A stretch of 64,000 nt of DNA from NCBI GenBank assembly GCA_020848035.1, contig JADLAX010000078.1, forward strand, positions 1 through 64,000, in the 5' to 3' direction. The notes below the pieces were generated by a model. That model did no database searches and was not told where the DNA came from. It saw only the letters and a program-made list of their open reading frames with translations. The position numbers and the translations under genes are program-made. The DNA is from Anaerolineae bacterium (GTDB lineage: Bacteria > Chloroflexota > Anaerolineae > Promineifilales > Promineifilaceae). Shown piece by piece: positions 18,771 through 27,952 of the stretch (position 1 is its first letter; the number at the start of each line of letters is the position of its first letter).

Positions 18771-19592
18771 TCAGCTTGATTCGCGGCGATTTTTCGCCTG
18801 AACCAACCAGGAAGTCGCAAAATCAACGGCCGTTTTCTGGTGAAACAGGCGGCATTCGGCCAGACCAATTTTGCCAATCTGTACCGAATGGATTTGCTCA
18901 AAATCTGCGCCAATGTGGGCAAAAGGCTCGTCGTCGTAATCCACATCCTGATACTGCTGCCAGACGCGACGGCCGTTGCGCCAGATTGGCGCACCCTGCG
19001 GCACCGTGGGCCGCACGCCCGCCCGAACTTCTGCCAGGTGAAACGACGTGTTGTTGCCGTAGCCCACGCCCAGCAGCAGCACAAAGCCGTCCAGCTCATA
19101 AATCCGGGCCAGGGGCGACTGTTCCCCCATGCCAAATTCCAGCTGGTGATCGGCAGTGATGGCCGCTGCATGGCGGCCCCAGGCAGCAAACGACACCTGC
19201 GGATGATGGCTGCGGAACACGCCAGGCCAGGTGCGGAACAGCTCGGGAATGACGCCCATGCCCCGCGTCGGCGTCAGCTGCGGATCGAAGGCGGGCATCG
19301 TGTCGCGAATGATTTGGTGCCACGCTTCCGGCGCGGGCGGATGCTGCCAGGGGGCCGGGTCGGAATAATCGCTGGAGTGGGTGGGCATCACCAGCGTGCC
19401 CGCCGGGGTCAGCGCTTCTTGCAGCGCCTGGATGACGCTTACCGGCCCGCCCGGCACGTAACCAATCTGGCTCAGGCTGGAATGGACCAGCAGCACCAAA
19501 CCCGGCTGCACCCCCAGCGCATGCAGCTGTTCGATGAGCATCGTTTTGGTGAACGGGTGCGGGGAGTTTTGCATAACGGCCGTTTCTGTCAT
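18771..19592 (-). CDS. AAC(3) family N-acetyltransferase
   Basis: VLLVHSSLSQIGYVPGG...LMPTHSSDYSDPAPW...TRGMGVIPELFRTWPGVFRSHHPQVSFAAWG. Confidence 0.88.
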   Translation of the reverse strand: MTETAVMQNSPHPFTKTMLIEQLHALGVQPGLVLLVHSSLSQIGYVPGGPVSVIQALQEALTPAGTLVMPTHSSDYSDPAPWQHPPAPEAWHQIIRDTMPAFDPQLTPTRGMGVIPELFRTWPGVFRSHHPQVSFAAWGRHAAAITADHQLEFGMGEQSPLARIYELDGFVLLLGVGYGNNTSFHLAEVRAGVRPTVPQGAPIWRNGRRVWQQYQDVDYDDEPFAHIGADFEQIHSVQIGKIGLAECRLFHQKTAVDFATSWLVQAKNRRESS

Positions 19593-19653
19593 AAATCACT
19601 TTTTAGCCACAGATGGCGCAGATTGCTCTGGCTTTTTGGTTTTGTGAGTCGGG

Positions 19654-19716
19654 CATGAAACGTGAAGCGTGAAACGTGACGTTTCTCAGGTCACGTTTCA
19701 CGTTTCACGCATCACG
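19654..19716. repeat. Word-repeat hairpin (CATGAAACGTGAAGCGTGAAACGTGA / TCACGTTTCACGTTTCACGCATCACG)
   Basis: Complementary arms of GTGAAAC words. Confidence 0.85.
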
Positions 19717-19784
19717 GCTGGTAAATCCCCTGAATTCCTGAAAAACCATTTTCCCTCTTTCCCTCTGCGCCCTCCGCGGTGAAA

Positions 19785-20561
19785 TCACTCTGCCTGCCAC
19801 CACGGTTTGCGCTTTTGCAGGAAGGAACTCATGCCTTCGCGCCCTTCGTCGCTGTCGCGCAGGCTGGCAATGAGCTCGGCGGTGTAGCCGCGCATCGCCG
19901 CTTTGGGCTGGTAGGCCACCTGGCGAATGAGCGCTTTGGCCGCAGCCTGGGCACCGGGGGCGGCCTGGAGGAGCTGGTGGATGCGGTCGGAGACGGCCGT
20001 ATCCAACTCCTCATCGGCCACCACATGGTTCACCAACCCGATTTGCTGCGCCTTGGTCGCGCCAAACCGCTCGCCGGTCAGGAACAGTTCACGCGCCTCG
20101 TTGGGGCCAATCTTACCCAGCACAAACGGCGAAATGACGGCAGGCACAATGCCCAGGCGCGTCTCGCTAAAACCAAACTGCGCCCGATCCACGGCCACGA
20201 CGATGTCGCAGCAGCTCACCAGCCCCACGCCGCCGCCAATCGCCGCCCCGTTAATCCGGCCAATGACTGGCCGGGAACACTGTTCGACCATCAGCATCAG
20301 GTCAAAAATCGCTTCGCCATCCTGCACATTTTCGGCAAAAGTGTAGTCGGCGGCCGCCCGCATGAAGCTCAAATCGGCCCCGGCACAGAAGGAACGGCCG
20401 TTGCCCGTCAGCACCACCACGCGAATTTCATCAGGGATTGTTTGGAAAACGGCCGTTAGCGCCCCAATCATGCCCGGCGTCAGCGCATTGTGCACCTCCG
20501 GCCGGTCCAGCGCCACCGTCAACACCGCCCCATCCTGCCTCACCTCAATCTCACTCACCAC
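19785..20561 (-). CDS. Enoyl-CoA hydratase/isomerase family protein
   Basis: ALDRPEVHNALTPGMIGAL; GNGRSFCAGADLSFM; GRINGAAIGGGVGLVSCCDIVVA. Confidence 0.92.
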   Translation of the reverse strand: MVSEIEVRQDGAVLTVALDRPEVHNALTPGMIGALTAVFQTIPDEIRVVVLTGNGRSFCAGADLSFMRAAADYTFAENVQDGEAIFDLMLMVEQCSRPVIGRINGAAIGGGVGLVSCCDIVVAVDRAQFGFSETRLGIVPAVISPFVLGKIGPNEARELFLTGERFGATKAQQIGLVNHVVADEELDTAVSDRIHQLLQAAPGAQAAAKALIRQVAYQPKAAMRGYTAELIASLRDSDEGREGMSSFLQKRKPWWQAE

Positions 20562-20609
20562 ACCCTCTCCTCAGTTAACCATTAACCATTTACAATTAAC
20601 CATCAACCA

Positions 20610-21401
20610 TTACCACACCGTCTTCATCGCCCCGCCATCCACAATCAGCGTTTCGCCGGTGATGTAGCTGGCCGCGTCCGACAGCAAAAACGCCCCGGCC
20701 CGGCCAAACTCCTCGATGGTGCCATAACGGCCCCAGGGAATTTGTTTTTCCTGCAGCGCCTGCTGTTCCGCCACGCTGCGCCCCGCATTTTTGGCCCCAA
20801 TCGCATCCAGCGACTTCACCCGGTCGGTGAAGATCCGCCCAGGCACAAGATTGTTTACCCGAATCTGCTCCGGGGCCAATTCACGCGACAGGCTCTTGAG
20901 CAGGCTCACCACGCCGGAGCGCATCACGTTGGACAGCAGCAAAATATCAATCGGTTCCTTCACGGATGAGGAAGTGACGGCCACAATCGAGCCGCCGCCC
21001 CGCGCCCGCAGATGCGGCAGCACGGCGCGAATCATCCGCACGCTGCTCAGCAGCGTCAGCTCAAACGCCGCCTGCCAGACCGCGTCGTCGAAATCGTCAA
21101 AACCCCCGGCAGGTGGACCGCCCGCGTTTACCACCAGGCCATCCACGCCGCCAAATGTGGCCACGGTGGCCTCGACCCAGCGGTTGATCGAAGCGGCATC
21201 CCGCGCATCGAGCACGCTGCCCAGCGTTGCCGCGCCGGTTTCGCGGTGCAGCGTGTCGGCCGCCGCCACAATGTCTGCCTCGGTGCGGCTGCCAATGGAT
21301 ACCTTCGCACCTTCCTGAGCCACCGCCTGGGCGATGCCGTAGCCCAGCCCCTTGCTGGCGGCGGCCACCATGATCACCTTGTCTTTTAAGCCCAACTCCA
21401 T
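20610..21401 (-). CDS. SDR family oxidoreductase
   Basis: KVIMVAAASKGLGYGIAQAVAQEGAKV; LVVNAGGPP; C-terminal SDR glycine motif (DAASYITGETLIVDGGAMKTVW). Confidence 0.9.
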   Translation of the reverse strand: MELGLKDKVIMVAAASKGLGYGIAQAVAQEGAKVSIGSRTEADIVAAADTLHRETGAATLGSVLDARDAASINRWVEATVATFGGVDGLVVNAGGPPAGGFDDFDDAVWQAAFELTLLSSVRMIRAVLPHLRARGGGSIVAVTSSSVKEPIDILLLSNVMRSGVVSLLKSLSRELAPEQIRVNNLVPGRIFTDRVKSLDAIGAKNAGRSVAEQQALQEKQIPWGRYGTIEEFGRAGAFLLSDAASYITGETLIVDGGAMKTVW

Positions 21402-21402
21402 C

Positions 21403-22158
21403 TCAACTCCTGATTTCGACCGTTTCGCCATCGGCGGGAATGCGCAGCCGCGCGTCGGAGATGCCCTGGGCGGCGGCCGCCGCGCGCAGGTCGGCGCGGC
21501 TCACCGTGCCGTGATCCAGCGATTCCAGGTGCACGGCAATAACAGTGGCGTTGGGGGCCGATTGGCAAACGGCCGTTGTCTGCCCCGCATCCATCACAAT
21601 TGGCAAACTGTCGCCAAATTTCGCCCCGCTGGAATGCGTCACAATCACATCGGGCTGGGTTTGGGCGACAATCTCGGCCACCGGTTCGTACCAGACCGTG
21701 TCTCCCATCCAGTACACGGTTGGCTCACCCATCGCTTGCCAGACAAAGCCGGAGACGTGGCCCATGCGCTCGGCCAGTTCGGCATAGCCGTGCCGCCCCG
21801 GCGTGCGGGTGAAGGTGATGCCCTGCCAGGTGTGTTGCGTGGCCACAGGCGTAACATTTACAAATCCCCTGGCGCGAATCGTCGCTTCATCCACCGGCTG
21901 GCACAAAATGGGGAGCGTTTTGGGCAGCAGGTTCATGGCCACCTCGTCAAAATGGTCGGGATGCAGGTGGGACACCAACACCATCTCCACGCCATCAATC
22001 ACCGCTTCCGGCGGCATCGGCAGCTCCACAATCGGATTCTGCGAAATCCCGGCAAAGGAGCGGATGGTTTCTTTGGCCGCCAAAAAGGGATCGATGAGGA
22101 ACAAACGGCCGTTAAACCTCACCCTTAACGTCGCATTCCGAATCAGCTGAATCTCCAT
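21403..22158 (-). CDS. MBL-fold metal-dependent hydrolase (UlaG-like)
   Basis: LVSHLHPDHFDEVAMN; THSSGAKFGD; small beta-lactamase-like protein. Confidence 0.8.
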   Translation of the reverse strand: MEIQLIRNATLRVRFNGRLFLIDPFLAAKETIRSFAGISQNPIVELPMPPEAVIDGVEMVLVSHLHPDHFDEVAMNLLPKTLPILCQPVDEATIRARGFVNVTPVATQHTWQGITFTRTPGRHGYAELAERMGHVSGFVWQAMGEPTVYWMGDTVWYEPVAEIVAQTQPDVIVTHSSGAKFGDSLPIVMDAGQTTAVCQSAPNATVIAVHLESLDHGTVSRADLRAAAAAQGISDARLRIPADGETVEIRS

Positions 22159-22215
22159 CTTGCCTCATCTCTCTGTGTCACTCTGCGGTTCTCCGTGTAA
22201 CTCTGTGTTCCTGTC

Positions 22216-24387
22216 TTAATGAATTTGCACCGGGTCCTTAATTGCCCCGCGGTCGAACAGCGGTTTTTCGTAGCCTTCGTCCCAGCCTTCGGGGGCGGTG
22301 GTGGGTTGGATGGTTACGGCCGTATTCTTGTAATCCGGTATCTTGGCCCGATCGTCCACCCGATCCAGCGTCAGCAAGTTGGCCGCCGCCTCGGCGAAGT
22401 GGAACGGAATGAAGATCGTCTTGGGCAGCGAGCGCTCCGTCACCAGCAAGCGCAGCGTAATTTCGCCGCGACGCGAGGCCACTTTGACCCAATCGCCCGT
22501 CGCCAGGTTCAAATCTCTGGCATCATCAGGGTGCATCTCGCAGGTAGCTTCCGGGTAGACGTTTTCCAGCGAGGAGCGGCCGGTCATCGTGCTGCCGCTC
22601 CAGTGGTACAGCACCCGACCGGTGCTCAGGTTAAACGGATACTCCGCGTCGGGCTGCTCAGAGCGTGTGCCGTAGGTCACTTCCCAGAATTTGCCCCGGC
22701 CGCGCGGGAAGCCATCGGCAAACAGGAAGGGCGTGCCGGGATGGTCGAAGCTGGGGCAGGGCCAATGCACGCCGCCCTCACGCTCCAGCCGGTCGTAGTC
22801 GATGCCCCAGAAGTCGGGCGTTAATTGGCGCATCTCTTCCCAGATGTCGCTGGGGTGGGCAAAGTTGAAGCCGTGGGTCAGGTTCAGCCCCAGCCGCTGC
22901 TCGATGCGCCGACCGAGATCACACAGGATGTCCCAGTCGGGTCGGGAGTTGGCGATGGGGGGAACGGCCGTACGGCAGCGCTGCACCCGTCGGTCGGTAT
23001 TGGTAAAGGTGCCATCCTTCTCGGCAAAGCTGGTGGCGGGCAAAATCACGTCCGCCATCTCGCCCGTCTCGTTGATGAAGATGTCCTGGCACACCATAAA
23101 CTCCAGCTGCTCCAGCGAATGGCGCGTGTGGTGCTGATTCGGCTCGCTCATCATCGGGTTCTCGCCCAGCACAAACATCGCTTTAACCGAACCATGCAGC
23201 GCCTCTGTCACCATCTCCGTGGCCGTCAAACCGGGCACTGGATTCAGTTCGGTGCCCCAAAACTGCTCAAACTTCGCCTTAATTTCGGGATCGGCCACGT
23301 TTTGGTACGCCGTAAACACACCAGGCAGGCCGCCGCTGTCGGAGCAGCCCTGCACGTTGTTCTGGCCGCGCAGAGGATTCAACCCCGTGCCCGATTTGCC
23401 CACGTGGCCGCACATCAGCGCCAGGTTCACCAGCGAAAGCGTGTTGTCCGTGCCGTGCGTGCTCTGGCTGATGCCCATGCCCCAGTAGATGGAAGCCCGC
23501 TCGGCTTTGGCATAGAGCCGCGCCGCTGACCGAATGTCGTCGGCCGGTACGCCGCTGACCGATTCGGCCCACTCCGGCGTCAACGTTTCCAACGATTCCA
23601 GATAGTCGCTAAACCCTTCGGTCCGCTCGGCAATAAACGCTTCGTCGTACAGCTTTTCTTTCACCACCACGTGGGCCATTGCCTGGAAAACGGCCACGTC
23701 GGTGCCTGGATTTTGGCGCAGCCAGAGGGTGGCAAAGTCGGTCATCTCAATGCGGCGCGGATCAATCACAATGAGTTTGGCCCCGTTTTTGCGCACCGCC
23801 TTCTTAAGGAAGTTGGAGATAACCGGATGCGTTTCCGTGGTGTTGGAGCCAGTGACGATAAACGCTTCCAAATCTTCCATCTCGGCAATGGAGTTGGACA
23901 TAGCGCTGGAGCCGATGGAAAGCTGCAAGCCAGTGACCGATCCAGCATGGCACAGCCGGGCGCAGTGATCGACATTGTTGGTGCGGATGAGGGCACGCAT
24001 CACTTTTTGGAAGATGTAGTTATCTTCGTTGGTTGCTTTGGCGCTGGCGTAGCTGGCAATGGCGTCGCCGCCGTGGGCCTGGGCGATGCGAGTCAGCTCA
24101 TCGGCCACGTAGTCCAGCGCCTCGTCCCAGGTGGCTTCGCGCCACACCGGTTTGGCGCTGCGCCCTTCCTCGCGGTTGGCGCGAATGAGCGGCGTTTTGA
24201 TCCGGCCAGGATGCTTGACATAATCAGTGCCAAAGCGCCCCTTGACGCATAACATGCCGTAATTGGGCGCGGCGTCAAACGGCGCTTCGACGGCATAGAT
24301 GTAATTATTTTTCACCTGCAAATGCAGCTGGCAGCCCACGCCGCAGTAGGGGCAGGTGGTTCGGACTGTTTTATCGGGGGTAATCAT
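22216..24387 (-). CDS. fdhA: Formate dehydrogenase alpha subunit (molybdopterin oxidoreductase)
   Basis: TTCPYCGVGCQLHLQV [4Fe-4S] motif; NNVDHCARLCHAGSVTGL; LRGQNNVQGCSDSGGLPGVF; STGRVLYHWSGSTMTGRS. Confidence 0.93.
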   Translation of the reverse strand: MITPDKTVRTTCPYCGVGCQLHLQVKNNYIYAVEAPFDAAPNYGMLCVKGRFGTDYVKHPGRIKTPLIRANREEGRSAKPVWREATWDEALDYVADELTRIAQAHGGDAIASYASAKATNEDNYIFQKVMRALIRTNNVDHCARLCHAGSVTGLQLSIGSSAMSNSIAEMEDLEAFIVTGSNTTETHPVISNFLKKAVRKNGAKLIVIDPRRIEMTDFATLWLRQNPGTDVAVFQAMAHVVVKEKLYDEAFIAERTEGFSDYLESLETLTPEWAESVSGVPADDIRSAARLYAKAERASIYWGMGISQSTHGTDNTLSLVNLALMCGHVGKSGTGLNPLRGQNNVQGCSDSGGLPGVFTAYQNVADPEIKAKFEQFWGTELNPVPGLTATEMVTEALHGSVKAMFVLGENPMMSEPNQHHTRHSLEQLEFMVCQDIFINETGEMADVILPATSFAEKDGTFTNTDRRVQRCRTAVPPIANSRPDWDILCDLGRRIEQRLGLNLTHGFNFAHPSDIWEEMRQLTPDFWGIDYDRLEREGGVHWPCPSFDHPGTPFLFADGFPRGRGKFWEVTYGTRSEQPDAEYPFNLSTGRVLYHWSGSTMTGRSSLENVYPEATCEMHPDDARDLNLATGDWVKVASRRGEITLRLLVTERSLPKTIFIPFHFAEAAANLLTLDRVDDRAKIPDYKNTAVTIQPTTAPEGWDEGYEKPLFDRGAIKDPVQIH

Positions 24388-24412
24388 TGGAAATCCTCCA
24401 AATCTATAAACT

Positions 24413-24826
24413 TCACCACGTTACTTCCAAAGGTAAAAATCTCATCAAATTAGCAAAACCTGCATAAGAAAAAGCCAATCCGAGCAAAAAGCAGAAGAGC
24501 AGAATGATTCGACCCTGCCAAAGCCAGTACCGGTTTGAGCAAAAGCCAAGTGTGCGTTTTCCCCAACTACCAATCGCCAAAAAGTAAAGCAGACTCATAT
24601 ATTGATCGGCCGTTCTCGTCCAAGCTGCAATAGAATTTACAATACCCATGATCAAAAGCAATAAGCCAAAAATAGTCAGAAACAAGGCTTCGATAATTGA
24701 TTTTGAGTTTTCTCTGTCAACTGATCGGAAGGATATTGATTCCGAAAAAACGAAAAAAACAGCGAGCAAGATAAACCAAACGGCCTGAATACTGTAATTA
24801 AATTTCTTAACTGTTTGATCTCTCAT
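24413..24826 (-). CDS. Hypothetical membrane protein
   Basis: About 137 aa with three or four hydrophobic segments; AT-richer than its surroundings. Confidence 0.55.
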   Translation of the reverse strand: MRDQTVKKFNYSIQAVWFILLAVFFVFSESISFRSVDRENSKSIIEALFLTIFGLLLLIMGIVNSIAAWTRTADQYMSLLYFLAIGSWGKRTLGFCSNRYWLWQGRIILLFCFLLGLAFSYAGFANLMRFLPLEVTW

Positions 24827-24902
24827 TTCTAAATTCTTTCAACTCTGCCTTGTTGCTTCGCGTCCAAGGACAAAGTCTGAAAACTGGCCACGGCACTTTT
24901 AG

Positions 24903-25460
24903 TTACCCCAATTTTTCGTAGTCAAATTCATTAATAATGGCATAACGCATAAAGCTACCTTTTGATTCGGCTTTTCTCAACTTTTGGACAACTTTCGGCG
25001 GCACATTGAAGTAACGAAATCGGCCAGTTCGATTAAACAACACATCAAGCTCTTTCTTAGCTGGATCGTACTTGAAAGCACAAATCATGCTGGAGTCGAC
25101 ATCTTCCCAAACGGGTTTTGCAGGTTGCACGGATGTTGTGTGTTCAACCATCAACGTCAGCATTTCATCATCCGTTGTCCACAGCCGATGAAGCTGCCCG
25201 GCAGGCCAGCGCACGCGCTCACCCTCAAAAATTGGCGATTGCTCTTTGCCTACGCTCGTAAACCCGGAACCTCCCAGACAAATGACATCAATGTCAATCT
25301 CGGCGGCATGTTCATGAATCGTGGCCTGTTTATCAAAACGCAGCATGGCGATGCTCAGGTGCGGCAGCGAAAGCAAAGCTTTACTGGAAACGTTGAGGCA
25401 GCCTTCTTGGGTGAGTGGGGTCCAGAACGGCCGTTTCACGGGCAAAACTTCTAACGTCAT
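24903..25460 (-). CDS. Cupin-like domain fused to C-terminal KTSC-like domain
   Basis: HEHAAEIDIDVICLGGSGF..GERVRWPAGQLHRLW cupin-like; SSMICAFKYDPAKKELDVLFNRTGRFRYFNVPPKVVQKLRKAESKGSFMRYAI matches a KTSC-type pattern. Confidence 0.65.
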   Translation of the reverse strand: MTLEVLPVKRPFWTPLTQEGCLNVSSKALLSLPHLSIAMLRFDKQATIHEHAAEIDIDVICLGGSGFTSVGKEQSPIFEGERVRWPAGQLHRLWTTDDEMLTLMVEHTTSVQPAKPVWEDVDSSMICAFKYDPAKKELDVLFNRTGRFRYFNVPPKVVQKLRKAESKGSFMRYAIINEFDYEKLG

Positions 25461-25735
25461 GCTTTCTCAACCTCTTCCATCCAGGCAGGTGTTAAATCGT
25501 AATACAGCACGTCTGGATCAATATCTGCCCCATTTGGCCAGGCAATCGTCCCGCCCTCAATGCTTACATCCTGAAACTGTTCTGGGTCTTCACGAATCGA
25601 GTCAAAGATCGGACCATGAAGAAATTTTTCTAAATCGATCACTTTTTCAGAGCCATCCTCGAAGAAGATACGCATGGAATAGCCTTCCAAAGGCTCCGCC
25701 TTGTTAACTTTTACTCGTTTGCCTAGCTGAGTCAT
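25457..25735 (-). CDS. DUF2442-like protein
   Basis: VKVNKAEPLEGYSMRIFFEDGSEKVIDLEKFL..GTIAWPNGADIDPDVLY; overlaps the downstream KTSC gene. Confidence 0.75.
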   Translation of the reverse strand: MTQLGKRVKVNKAEPLEGYSMRIFFEDGSEKVIDLEKFLHGPIFDSIREDPEQFQDVSIEGGTIAWPNGADIDPDVLYYDLTPAWMEEVEKA

Positions 25736-25797
25736 TTCAAATACTCCCGTTTTTTATTCAAGCGGCTCAATTCTGTTTAGGCCCTGCATTTGTCGTG

Positions 25798-26013
25798 CTA
25801 ACTCCCAATTTTCTCGTAATTCATTCCGATAAAGGGTTGCCCCTCCACAACCATACCATGGGCTCGTCGGGGCAAGTTACCACGCAGTATTTCCAGCGTC
25901 TCAATGGTGTAGATCGCTTCTTGGTCTCCATATTGCGCATGAAAATGCGGCGGTGAATGATCATTGAAGTACATGTAAATGATGATGCCGAAGAATCGAC
26001 TTATCTGTGGCAT
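25798..26013 (-). CDS. DUF4160-like protein
   Basis: MPQISRFFGIIIYMYFNDHSPPHFHAQYGDQEAIY is the characteristic DUF4160 N-terminus. Confidence 0.85.
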   Translation of the reverse strand: MPQISRFFGIIIYMYFNDHSPPHFHAQYGDQEAIYTIETLEILRGNLPRRAHGMVVEGQPFIGMNYEKIGS

Positions 26014-26060
26014 TTTTCACTCCGATACGGCCGTTTCACTGGCAAAACTTCCAGCTTCAT
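26001..26060 (-). pseudogene. 19-codon remnant duplicating the N-terminus of the cupin-KTSC gene
   Basis: Minus strand from 26060 reads MKLEVLPVKRPYRSEKCHR*, versus MTLEVLPVKRPFWTPL at 25460. Confidence 0.65.
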
Positions 26061-26082
26061 GCTTTTTCAACCTTTTGCCGTT

Positions 26083-26526
26083 TCACAACCCACCACCCAC
26101 CAATTCTCGAATCTCCTGCACCAGTTCGGCAGGTGACAGGATGCGTAGGCTGCTTTGGGCGGCCACTTTTGGCGTGAAATCTTTGCTGTTGAGTGTCACC
26201 AAGCGATCAACCTGGGCGGAAACGGCCGTTGCCAAAATCGGTGCATCTTTCGCTTCAATAATCTTTGCCCATCGCTGCACTTCTTCATCCGTTGGCGGCG
26301 GCACAATTTCTAGCTGAAGCTGGGCCATTTGCCGGGCAAAATTGGGCAGGGCTCGCGGCAGCTTCTTGCGCAAGTTACGTTCCACCTCTTCCAGCACCAA
26401 TCGAGAAACCACCAGCCGGAACAGCCCAATTTCGGCCATGAGCAAAACGGCGCTGCTGGCTCCCGTGCGGGAAGCGGCTCCGGCAATCAACACGTTGGCA
26501 TCGGCAAAAACTTTACGGAGTTCCAC
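26083..26526 (-). CDS. PIN-domain toxin-like protein
   Basis: VFADANVLIAGAASRTGASS; EAKDAPILATAVSAQVDRLVTLNSKDF. GTG start overlapping the antitoxin-like gene. Confidence 0.8.
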   Translation of the reverse strand: MELRKVFADANVLIAGAASRTGASSAVLLMAEIGLFRLVVSRLVLEEVERNLRKKLPRALPNFARQMAQLQLEIVPPPTDEEVQRWAKIIEAKDAPILATAVSAQVDRLVTLNSKDFTPKVAAQSSLRILSPAELVQEIRELVGGGL

Positions 26527-26809
26527 CGTACCGTTCCTGGTAAACTGCCTGCCGTTCTTCTGCCAACCCTTCCAGCAAATCTGCCAGCGAGACCCCCGCT
26601 TCATCCATCAGGGCCGAAAATTGCTTCGATAGTTCGGGCAGCAGCAGCTTCTTGGGCGTCAGGAACACGACATCACCAATTTCAACCAGATTCAGCACAT
26701 CCGGCTCAATGGCTTCGGCAGCCCACTTGTCGCGCACCGACTGCGGAATGGTGATTTGTCCACGTTCGCGCAGCCGGACGGTTGTTTGTTTAATTTCGTA
26801 ATCGCTCAT
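26513..26809 (-). CDS. AbrB/SpoVT-type antitoxin-like protein
   Basis: RLRERGQITIPQSVRDKW swapped-hairpin AbrB motif; upstream of the PIN gene. Confidence 0.8.
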   Translation of the reverse strand: MSDYEIKQTTVRLRERGQITIPQSVRDKWAAEAIEPDVLNLVEIGDVVFLTPKKLLLPELSKQFSALMDEAGVSLADLLEGLAEERQAVYQERYGGTP

Positions 26810-26857
26810 CGCATTCTCCGAAAATCAGATTTTCGGAATTTTAGCACAGAAAGTGGC

Positions 26858-27334
26858 TTATTGATACTCTGGATGATTGGCAATGAACTTGTCCAGACCG
26901 GCAACGGCCGTTTCCCGCACCCGTTTCCGCATCATCGGCGTCCAGCCCACCAGCGTACCCGGTAAGCCCAGCGCCATGCGCATCCAGCGGTAAAAGTCAA
27001 AAGTGTCGGCGTGGCGGAGGATACGGCCGTCACCAAACTCAAAACGCGCCTCAATCACATTATGCACCTTGCGCCCCGTCGAGAAGGTGTAAGTCGCTTC
27101 CCACTTTGCCTGGCCGCTGTTTTGCGTCGCCACCACATCACGAAAAGTAATCTGCAAATCCTTGCCGCGCTCGCACAGCATGTGCCACATCGCCATCGCC
27201 CGCTGGCCGTGCAAATCGCCAAAGGCGGGGTCGGAAAAGTGAATATCGGGATGGTAGCAGGCGTTCATACCCGCATGATCCCGCTGCTGAAACGCCGTGT
27301 AAAAGTTACGAATAAGCTGCTGATTCTCCTGCAT
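26858..27334 (-). CDS. SnoaL-like/NTF2-fold protein
   Basis: LIRNFYTAFQQRDHAGMNACYHPDIHFSDPAFGDLHG. Confidence 0.8.
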   Translation of the reverse strand: MQENQQLIRNFYTAFQQRDHAGMNACYHPDIHFSDPAFGDLHGQRAMAMWHMLCERGKDLQITFRDVVATQNSGQAKWEATYTFSTGRKVHNVIEARFEFGDGRILRHADTFDFYRWMRMALGLPGTLVGWTPMMRKRVRETAVAGLDKFIANHPEYQ

Positions 27335-27818
27335 CGTGTTCCTTTGCCGGTGGTGGTTCCGGCGCATCAACCATGCCGACCGATACGTCATCGGGCGTGG
27401 AGCGGCGCGGGCTGAGGTTCAGCACCGGGTCCGCCTGCGCCAGGCGATGCTCGATGATTTGTTCCGGCAGCAGCAGGGCGTACGGCTGCAAAACGGGCAG
27501 CCCCCAGATCAACCGCGCCTTGTCACACTCGGCGCTGGGCAGGCCATCCTCCCACGCAACCCGGAATTCACGGCAGGGCGACGGCCGTTCCGCATAAATC
27601 GTACAGCGCACACAAGAGCCAACCTGCCCCTCCAGCGCCACACACCGGGGCGCTTTGCTGTTGGTGCCCGCCATCACCCGCCGCAGATCGTTTAATTTTT
27701 CTGTTAAAGCAATGGGCACCGATCCCGCAACGGCCGGATCGGCCTCTGCCCAATAAAATGAAACCCGAAAACTCGCACAACATGCACCGCACCGCAGACA
27801 GACATGCTCCGCACTCAT
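27306..27818 (-). CDS. YkgJ-type cysteine-cluster protein
   Basis: CLRCGACCASFRVSFYWAE ... CVRCTIYAERPSPCREF. Confidence 0.85.
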   Translation of the reverse strand: MSAEHVCLRCGACCASFRVSFYWAEADPAVAGSVPIALTEKLNDLRRVMAGTNSKAPRCVALEGQVGSCVRCTIYAERPSPCREFRVAWEDGLPSAECDKARLIWGLPVLQPYALLLPEQIIEHRLAQADPVLNLSPRRSTPDDVSVGMVDAPEPPPAKEHDAGESAAYS

Positions 27819-27879
27819 AAAGTTTTACGCTTATAGACGACTCCTTTTCACACGCAAAAATCTCTATCACTTTTGAATT

Positions 27880-27949
27880 GGACACTGATTTTCACTGATC
27901 AACGCTGATTTTTGTTCTTATCTGTGTCAATCAGCGTTCATCAGTGTCC
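27880..27949. repeat. Word-repeat hairpin (GGACACTGATTTTCACTGATCAACGCTGATT / AATCAGCGTTCATCAGTGTCC)
   Basis: Complementary arms; the same word occurs at 1264-1286. Confidence 0.75.
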
Positions 27950-27952
27950 GGT

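Noticed and set aside
22216-24387. Selenocysteine-containing formate dehydrogenase
   Set aside because: The ORF reads through the active-site region with Cys (DHCARLCHAG) and no in-frame TGA, so it is the Cys form.
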